DNA of 64,000 nt from Atherix ibis (Eukaryota; Arthropoda; Insecta; Diptera; Athericidae). Positions 61,701 through 64,000 of this stretch are shown one piece after another. A model generated the notes under the pieces. That model worked only from the letters and a program-made list of their open reading frames with translations, ran no database searches and had not been told where the DNA came from. A program made the translations under genes and the position numbers. Each line of letters opens with the position of its first letter. Position 1 is the stretch's first letter. The stretch covers positions 27,129,212 to 27,193,211 of the forward strand of contig OY282609.1 in NCBI GenBank assembly GCA_958298945.1. The letters run 5' to 3'.

Positions 61701-63692
61701 AAAATCAACTTTTCGATGCCAGACATACATAAATAAACTTATAATACCGAAAACTAATAAAAAATTGTCCCTGTTATATATAACTAAGCAAAAATAAGTA
61801 CTGAAAATAAAAGCTGTAAAGATGAAATTTATAATTTTTGAAAAATGTTTAAAGATAAATATGAAAGATATTTTTGAAAAATATTAAAATTAAACACTGA
61901 ACATAATTCATTTCGAAAAAGCCGCAGCGAAAAGCTTTTTCAGTTGAGAATTTCGAAAGCTTTTCGGAGCGACTTTTTCAGCCTAGCAACATTTGGCTGT
62001 ACACATTGTACACGGCAACATTTTCTCATAGGAATTTATTCAAGAAAAGAGGTTTAGTTACTAAGCATATCAAATAAGTCGTATTATTTTTTTTATGTTT
62101 TATCGAAAATAATATATAGGTTTTTTCCTTCAAGTTCACGTTAAATTTTATTTATTTATTATATTAATTTCTAGTTAAAATAATAATAATTAATATTATT
62201 TAAAAAAAAAACTTTAACTGAAACGTAATCTTTTTTTACTGAAAAAAATTAATTAATTTTGGTTTTTTTTTTTTTTATTTGCAGTTCAAATAATCTTTTT
62301 CTACCTAGTTTTCTATGCAGTCCTAGCTGGTTTATTTGCCATTTGCATGCAAGCATTATTCAAGACATTAGATGATAACCGACCAAAATGGACATTAAAT
62401 TCATCATTGATTGGCGCAAATCCTGGTGTAGATTTTCGGCCAAGGGCTGAGCAAATTCAACAAGGATCAATTATAAAATATACTGCTACAAAAGATTCTG
62501 ACATTAAGGTCTGGACTAATCTTCTTGAAGATTTCTTCGAACGTAAGTAGTTTTCTATAATTTAGATATTTTTATTGTATATCATATTTATACTGTAATT
62601 TTTTTTACATTTTCTAAAAATTAATGTCAACTACAGCATACCGTTCCAATGAAACGAAAGGAAAATTTTGTGATTTTAACACAACACTGGGAAAAAATGA
62701 TTTTTGTCGAGTTGACCTACAAGAGTTGTATCCCTGCGTGAGAGACACAAATTATGGATATAATCAGTCAAAACCATGTATTTTCCTAAAGTTGAATAAA
62801 ATTATCGATTGGGAACCATCGTATTATGATGACATTACAGATTTACCTGAAGAAATGCCAACCGAGTTGAAGGACCATATTAAAAATGTACCATTAGCAG
62901 AAGTAAGTATAACTTATTGTATAATTCCCCTTATTGGAAAATTGCATGGATTATGATTTAATTATTTTTGAATAAACAATAGTAAACGAAGCTTTTTTCG
63001 TATTTTTAAGATAGTGTTTTTTTATGAAATTAAAATACTTATAAGAGTAATTTTAAAATTTCTTTTGAAATTTATATGACCGAAACAAAATATTCGTTAG
63101 ACTATGTGGAATTTTTAGAATTAAGTTTACATAAAATCTACATAAAACTTGATGGAAATTAACATCTTAAATGTAAATCGTAAAATCAAAATGTTACAAT
63201 TTTTACATGATCTAAATTATATAGTAAAACAATCAATAATTTACTAAATATTTAAAAAAATTTAAGATAGTTTGGAAAATTTTCCAAAAAATAAATATTG
63301 AATGGGCACAATCTAAAAGCCTGTATATTTTTCTATTTTTTATTTTTTGCTTTGAACAAAATAAATTTTAAAAATTATTAAAAACTAATTAAATTTTTTT
63401 TTCATTTTAGAGAAAACAAATTTGGATCTCATGCAAGGGAAGGCATGCCCACGATGAACAGCATATTGGTAATATGGTATATATACCACGAAGAGGTTTC
63501 CCAGCCTATTATTATCCATACACAAATGTTAAAGGATATCTTAGCCCATTGATAGCTGTGCAATTTTTACGTCCATCAATAAGTCAACCAATCACAATTG
63601 AATGTCGTGCCTGGGCTAAAAATATCATCTACAGTAGCGCCCTACGAGACCGTAAGGGATCAGTACTTTTTGAACTAATTGTTGATGCGTAG
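28648..63692 (+). CDS. nrv: Na+/K+-ATPase beta subunit (nervana type), 4 coding exons
   Basis: The beta subunit chaperones the catalytic alpha subunit of the sodium pump to the plasma membrane and tunes its K+ affinity. Joining 28648-28780, 62285-62542, 62637-62902 and 63411-63692 gives about 312 residues, normal for insect beta subunits. The N-terminal ~44 residues are cytoplasmic, with the conserved DGTILGRTGKSW just before the membrane. Residues 46-70 form the single transmembrane helix with the family motif FYLVFY (50-55). The rest is extracellular, with six cysteines in three pairs (KFC/DFC, YPC/KPC, ISC/IEC), several N-glycosylation sites (NSS, NET, NTT, NQS), the family motif PCIFLKLNKI and the C-terminal GYLSPL and ECRAWAKNI regions. 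Introns are GT-AG. It is closest in style to fly nrv1/nrv2; which paralogue is unresolved. In flies nrv2 uses alternative first exons, and none could be identified here. Confidence 0.95.
29064..29081. repeat. 18-bp perfect palindrome
   Basis: AAATGTTGCGCAACATTT reads the same on both strands. It lies inside intron 1, shortly after exon 1; no protein-binding assignment is possible. Confidence 0.8.
30367..30426. repeat. 27-bp inverted repeat, 6-nt loop
   Basis: Arms 30367-30393 and 30400-30426 are reverse complements at 26 of 27 positions, with loop AATATG. The arm begins CGTATTTAACAAAA. Confidence 0.93.
30560..31040 (+). pseudogene. Decayed mariner-like transposase remnant
   Basis: The N-terminal piece KFAIKFGVKLIDLMSLINEN with HAYSSSKKHFWE resembles the mariner start (IKFC-KLGK-----L--AYG, G--LSRS-VFEWH). 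Around 30730 RPSISKKSS recalls RPSTSKT. Near 30970, TVENIKKRVTKKLRAIP resembles the family's C-terminal region. The catalytic core is absent or unrecognisable. Order and strand are consistent with one internally deleted copy. Confidence 0.55.
31041..32499. other. AT-rich intronic spacer
   Basis: No recognisable motifs or convincing reading frames. Confidence 0.5.
32500..33065 (+). pseudogene. Decayed jockey-type ORF2 C-terminal region
   Basis: Frames in order: FSGVPQDSILGPILYNFYT (32555-32610, the AGVPQGSILGPILYNIYT region, nearly intact across one frame); KPFTWNLYPNRRYR (as KRLTWNLHTKTKRR); FLYNAPFINQYRLTYSSTLL (as LLYNTVLKPIWTYGLELWG); and INAPFLVRNSLINCDLKVPF followed by VKFASC (as VNAPFYVRNTVIHRDLNVPFV). 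YADD is missing. The end runs into an inverted repeat that copies its last ~30 bp backwards. Confidence 0.8.
33035..33213. repeat. Imperfect ~80-bp inverted duplication
   Basis: The left arm ATTTGTCAAATTTGCTTCAT with following GCATCAGAGT, and CGTTAAAC with CTTTTACA, reappears as the reverse complement ending at 33213. The left arm has an extra ~19 bp containing a second copy of GGTCAAATTTGCT. The centre, around 33130, holds repeats of CACCAGTAA. The left arm overlaps jockey-type coding sequence, so a piece of it has been copied in inverted orientation. Confidence 0.75.
33255..34140. other. Possible non-autonomous element with sub-terminal inverted similarity
   Basis: TGCGTCTAATA at 33267-33277 recurs inverted at 34085-34095. 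Both outer ~150-bp regions are GC-richer, with related words (TAATATAA followed by GCGCG and GTGCAC-type sequence on one side and its approximate reverse complement at 33970-34025 on the other), around an AT-rich core. This is the layout of a foldback or MITE-like element. No coding capacity or clean target duplication was found. Confidence 0.35.
33711..33770. repeat. ~25-bp inverted repeat, 10-nt loop
   Basis: The left arm ends ATCTACTGTAAAAC (33735) and the right arm begins GTTTTACAGTAAATAGTATA (33746). There is one mismatch and one single-base indel. It sits in the AT-rich core of the possible element at 33255-34140. Confidence 0.85.
34141..36000. other. AT-rich intronic spacer
   Basis: Low-complexity A/T sequence including an 18-base A run near 35523; no gene-like signal. 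The Lys/Asn-rich open frame at 35620-35880 is explained by composition. Confidence 0.5.
36001..36310 (-). other. Unassigned GC-richer block with a short tandem duplication
   Basis: Less AT-rich than its flanks. On the - strand there are two open pieces, LSQDQGCKNSQLNACKISF and KRVQNILQTVGFPRHKCLF, of no recognised family. GAAGGATATTTTGCACGCGT occurs twice 28 bp apart (from 36102 and 36130), so part of the open frame is itself duplicated. It may be a transposon remnant. Confidence 0.35.
36311..38278. other. AT-rich intronic spacer
   Basis: No convincing features. Confidence 0.5.
38279..38328. repeat. Perfect 23-bp inverted repeat, 4-nt loop
   Basis: Arms 38279-38301 and 38306-38328 are exact reverse complements around TAAC. 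ACTGGTGGGATGCT occurs as a direct repeat on both sides (38248 and about 38387), so the hairpin lies between two direct copies. Confidence 0.93.
38330..43960. other. AT-rich intronic spacer, no gene seen
   Basis: About 5.6 kb of A/T-rich DNA with poly-T tracts (for example 40120-40160). I looked for splice-compatible alternative first exons ending in a GRTG-SW-like sequence and found none. The 62-codon frame at 42961-43149 has no family resemblance. Confidence 0.5.
43965..44072. repeat. ~55-bp tandem duplication
   Basis: TTGGTCTTACAATAACTCTC to GGTATCCTGGCAAGG is repeated immediately as TTGGTCTTACTATAACTCTC to GGTATCCTGGCAAGA, with a ~10-bp deletion in the second copy. Confidence 0.88.
44315..44372. 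repeat. Perfect 20-bp inverted repeat, 18-nt loop
   Basis: AATTTGCCTTACTCCAAAAG (44315-44334) and its exact reverse complement at 44353-44372. It lies just beside the 3' end of a jockey-type fragment. Confidence 0.93.
44395..44730 (-). pseudogene. Jockey-type 3' end fragment
   Basis: The - strand has PSILFSHRIQTLQSRIHRKM followed by LNAPFYVQNC (as IQSLQSRILRKIVNAPFYVRN), then a deletion, LTPTLLLYTNRPLKRNGPF and RRHRWVFSSTCLHV. The last part matches both the end of ORF2 (FTPTLPVYTHRRLKRRWP) and the 3' UTR of the intact element, where 3957-3990 carries the same GACATGTGGAGGAAAACACC-like sequence. It is among the closest relatives of the full-length copy in this window. Confidence 0.86.
45493..46352 (-). 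mobile_element. Internally deleted mariner with inverted terminal repeats
   Basis: Ends CTGTTCAAAAAGTATCGCGA followed by ATT at 45493-45515 and the exact reverse complement at 46330-46352 (23 bp). Reading right to left, the transposase N-terminus KMDQRICIKFCVKNKINCA with DAFRM near 46075 joins directly to C-terminal sequence with MPQPPYSPDLAPCDFFLLPK (45870-45935) and MKGRRYATIAEIKTASNEVL. The whole DNA-binding and central catalytic region between them is deleted; only the third catalytic Asp region remains. The family resembles the mariner type found as GVQW-like or SETMAR-like copies in many animals. A tandem duplication and an inner inverted repeat complicate it. Confidence 0.8.
45626..45935. 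repeat. ~155-bp tandem duplication inside the mariner
   Basis: Two adjacent copies (about 45626-45780 and 45781-45935) of the transposase C-terminal segment share GCGTAGCGTCGTCCTTTCAT and AAGTCACAGGGGGCCAGATC with offset 155. They differ by roughly a tenth of positions, more than expected for a recent duplication, so recombination between two different element copies is also possible. Confidence 0.85.
46136..46387. repeat. ~51-bp inverted repeat spanning the mariner's right end
   Basis: ATTGTCCAGCGCTAGCCACA through CTGTTCAAAAAGTAT (46136-46186) reappears in reverse complement at 46337-46387 with about three mismatches. The 150 bp between carry a different sequence. Part of the right arm lies outside the terminal repeat, so the flank and the element interior share inverted sequence. 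Confidence 0.85.
46390..47970. other. AT-rich intronic spacer
   Basis: No recognisable coding or repeat family. Confidence 0.5.
47973..48040. repeat. ~28-35 bp inverted repeat, 5-nt loop
   Basis: AAAGTTGGTCTTTTAAAAAA followed by GAGAAAAC (47973-48000) pairs with GTTTTCTC to AAAGACCAACTTT (48006-48040) around CAAGA. The right arm carries extra T and A residues. Confidence 0.88.
48263..48332. repeat. 34-bp inverted repeat, 2-nt loop
   Basis: Arms 48263-48296 and 48299-48332 match at 33 of 34 positions and contain AGGAATTCTGTCATAAA. With a 2-nt centre this is practically a continuous palindrome, 220 bp from the hairpin at 47973-48040. Confidence 0.95.
48340..49739. other. AT-rich intronic spacer
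   Basis: No convincing gene; 48700-48990 is slightly less AT-rich but shows no known motif. Confidence 0.5.
49740..50930. repeat. Satellite array, ~355-bp unit, about 3.3 copies
   Basis: Units begin near 49823, 50175, 50534 and 50884 (periods about 352, 359 and 350); a partial unit precedes the first. Shared landmarks in each unit: ATTGTAGAAAAATC-type start, AAAACAAATTTTATT, a Phe/Asn-rich A/T block with AACGAAAATTCCACT, AAGAATTATGTAATTTT, and TGTATATAAAAAGGAGCATT near the end. Divergence between units is of the order of a tenth. No coding sequence is conserved across units. Confidence 0.92.
50134..50145 (+). promoter_or_regulatory. TATA-box-like motif repeated in each satellite unit
   Basis: TATATAAAAAGG here, at 50493-50504, and slightly altered at about 50842. 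It is followed by conserved GAGCATTAGTTATTTAA. It fits a TATA box by sequence, but in such A/T-rich DNA this alone does not show promoter activity. Confidence 0.3.
50931..53429. other. AT-rich intronic spacer with a GC-richer stretch at 51780-52220
   Basis: Most of this is A/T-rich. 51780-52220 is more balanced in composition (it includes GGGACCTTCTGGCCCCCAAG and CACCGCCGTTCAAC) but has no long open frame or known repeat signature. It may be an enhancer, an untranslated exon or an unknown repeat. Confidence 0.35.
53430..54420. repeat. Degenerate tandem array, ~145-bp unit
   Basis: Related blocks start at about 53665, 53756, 53888, 54049, 54196 and 54333 (spacings 91-161 bp). Each has an AGGCGATCTT-like start, a TATATCATAAAGGAC- or GATGAATTAT-like middle, a CCTTTAGTTTCTTTCAAAA-like segment and often GACTGACAAAATTTATTCAT. 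Alternate blocks are more alike, suggesting a two-block higher-order unit of about 300 bp. Confidence 0.8.
54421..56224. other. AT-rich intronic spacer
   Basis: Mostly A/T-rich. 55430-55720 is a little more balanced, with repeated TTGATC words, but no gene or repeat is recognised. Confidence 0.45.
56225..56560 (-). pseudogene. Jockey-type RT fragment with A-rich 3' end (composite part 2, second copy)
   Basis: The - strand reads ITIYADDTAILSRHKNQNT, then FFKKWLRKKSVHVTFTLCQE and NYKNLLQKIVVADKKK, ending in an A-rich stretch (T-rich at 56226-56240). It has the same start, end and internal differences as 17535-18330, so the two fragments descend from one already truncated source. Confidence 0.85.
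56640..58110 (-). pseudogene. Jockey-type ORF2 fragment (composite part 1, second copy)
   Basis: The - strand covers PISLLPILGKIFEK (RT fingers), a SWTSLETQELSS region, SYSSRSSTKQYPWSHFI where AGVPQGSILGPIL is frameshifted, IMIRSYLLPIQ remnants of the catalytic region, KLLLYNIWSYGIELWG (as LLLYNTVLKPIWTYGLELWG) and a degraded C-terminus near 56700. It parallels 18580-19895 base for base in many places (for example ATGCACAGGTCCTGAACAAA in both) but has its own frameshifts. Confidence 0.85.
58630..58960 (+). pseudogene. Jockey-type ORF2 C-terminal fragment
   Basis: The + strand has SIWNYVVELSNSYPINLSQS then KVLRKIVKCSL, then VRETVRHHSLKAPCVREVTI and SRYKKLSS, matching QSRILRKIVNAPFYVRNTVI and DLNVPFVRELCISRYKKFHS of the intact ORF2. 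One frameshift separates the halves. It is oriented opposite to the fragments ending at 58110, so it is an independent insertion. Confidence 0.82.
59121..59434 (-). CDS. Unrecognised open frame, ~93-104 codons
   Basis: On the - strand the frame is open from about 59434 (VYDKLILLKFFGENVLFLDV) to a stop at 59121. Its residue mix (LPFEVISFGNKDSFVTLTSL, EVCDLLNIDHLSKC) is more protein-like than the Lys/Asn/Phe-rich frames that AT-rich DNA normally gives. I recognise no family. The first in-frame ATG is at 59402. It may be a relic of a transposon or of a larger protein, or a chance frame. Confidence 0.22.
59440..62284. other. AT-rich intronic spacer upstream of exon 2
   Basis: No repeats or genes recognised. 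60240-60490 is less AT-rich, with TACTCGTA-like words and GTATATATAACG at 60439; an alternative promoter is conceivable but unsupported. The last ~40 bases before exon 2 are a long pyrimidine tract ending TTTGCAG. Confidence 0.45.
62285..62542 (+). CDS. nrv: nrv exon 2
   Basis: Completes the codon split after base 1 and encodes residues 45-130, including the transmembrane helix (IIFFYLVFYAVLAGLFAI followed by CMQ) and the start of the ectodomain with PKWTLNSSLIGANPGVDFRP. The donor C|GTAAGT lies at 62543. Confidence 0.95.
62637..62902 (+). CDS. nrv: nrv exon 3
   Basis: Acceptor ACTACAG at 62636, 94 bp after exon 2. It encodes YRSNETKGKFCDFN to HIKNVPLAE, with four ectodomain cysteines and the conserved SKPCIFLKLNKI. 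The donor GAA|GTAAGT is in phase 0. Confidence 0.95.
63411..63692 (+). CDS. nrv: nrv exon 4
   Basis: Acceptor TTTTAG at 63410. It encodes RKQIWISCKG, YIPRRGFPAYYYPYTN, GYLSPLIAVQF, ECRAWAKNI and KGSVLFELIVDA, ending in TAG. The final cysteine pair (ISC and IEC) lies here. Confidence 0.96.
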   Translation, partial: RKQIWISCKGRHAHDEQHIGNMVYIPRRGFPAYYYPYTNVKGYLSPLIAVQFLRPSISQPITIECRAWAKNIIYSSALRDRKGSVLFELIVDA

Positions 63693-64000
63693 ATAAAAGG
63701 ACATTTTCAAAAGTTCTATTAAGTTGAGAAAGAAAATAACAGCAACAAGAACGAGCAAAAAAGCTTTCTATTTCTTTTTTGGTTTTATATTTTAATAAAG
63801 TTTTTTTTTTAAGTTTTCTGTTTTTAATTGTAAAAAACAAAAAATTATCTGTCGTTTTTGTTTTGAAATTTAAATATTTATTGTTGATACATAAACATAC
63901 ATACAAACAAACAAACAAAATGCAACATTTTAAATAAATTTAGTTCTAGTTAAATATTAGTTCTTTTCGTTTTATCATAATCTAGCATTTTCAATATCAG
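63693..64000 (+). other. nrv 3' UTR / downstream sequence
   Basis: Non-coding sequence after the stop codon, A/T-rich; the transcript end is expected shortly after the poly(A) signal at 63794. Confidence 0.7.
63794..63799 (+). terminator. Candidate polyadenylation signal AATAAA
   Basis: Canonical hexamer about 100 bp after the nrv stop codon, followed by a T-rich and then G/T-containing stretch. Another A/T-rich candidate lies near 63934. Confidence 0.6.

Larger units (their letters stand above)
28781..62284 (+). other. nrv intron 1, ~33.5 kb
   Basis: Begins GTAAGT and ends with a T-rich tract and TTTGCAG at 62284. Splicing in phase 1 joins T to TT and keeps SWFQIIFFYLV open. The other two introns of the gene are 94 and 508 bp, so this one is exceptionally long. 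It is filled with retroelement and mariner remnants, satellite arrays and hairpins, listed separately. Confidence 0.9.

Overview
This is an AT-rich eukaryotic window, most likely from an insect and probably a fly. It has a spliced Na+/K+-ATPase beta-subunit (nervana-type) gene with GT-AG introns, a Mos1-like mariner, jockey-, RTE- and R1-type non-LTR retrotransposons, and long stretches of A/T-rich spacer. I see no operons, CRISPR arrays, rRNA or convincing tRNA.

The only host gene I can support is on the + strand: coding exons at 28648-28780, 62285-62542, 62637-62902 and 63411-63692, giving about 312 residues. It has one transmembrane segment and six extracellular cysteines. Its first intron is about 33.5 kb and holds half of the window's repeats. 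The remaining 28 kb upstream is a repeat-dense 5' flank.

Layout: 0.3-1.4 kb, a dead Mos1-like mariner with both inverted repeats. 3.9-8.2 kb, an apparently full-length jockey-clade element on the - strand with two open reading frames, poly(A) and a 12-bp target-site duplication. 9.2-11.9 kb, an old jockey-like copy interrupted by a 5'-truncated RTE element with an 8-bp duplication. 12.9-16.2 kb, decayed jockey, DD41D-type mariner and R1-like pieces. 17.2-19.9 kb, a 0.5-kb tandem duplication plus two jockey fragments in a composite arrangement that recurs at 56.2-58.1 kb. 22.4-23.5 kb, a second DD41D-type mariner.

Within intron 1: remnants of mariner (30.6 and 45.5 kb) and jockey (32.5, 44.4, 56.2 and 58.6 kb), a ~355-bp satellite array carrying a repeated TATA-like motif (49.7-50.9 kb), a degenerate ~145-bp array (53.6-54.4 kb), and a series of near-perfect short-loop inverted repeats of 18-34 bp per arm. 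The rest is low-complexity A/T sequence with no recognisable gene.

The most interesting items are the full-length jockey-type element (ORF1 and ORF2 in one frame, joined as TAA-ATG; ORF1 apparently begins with GTG; an internal DPE-like promoter), the duplicated composite retroelement, the hairpin series and the TATA-bearing satellite. Identifications come from motif recognition and translation by eye; no database search was possible.
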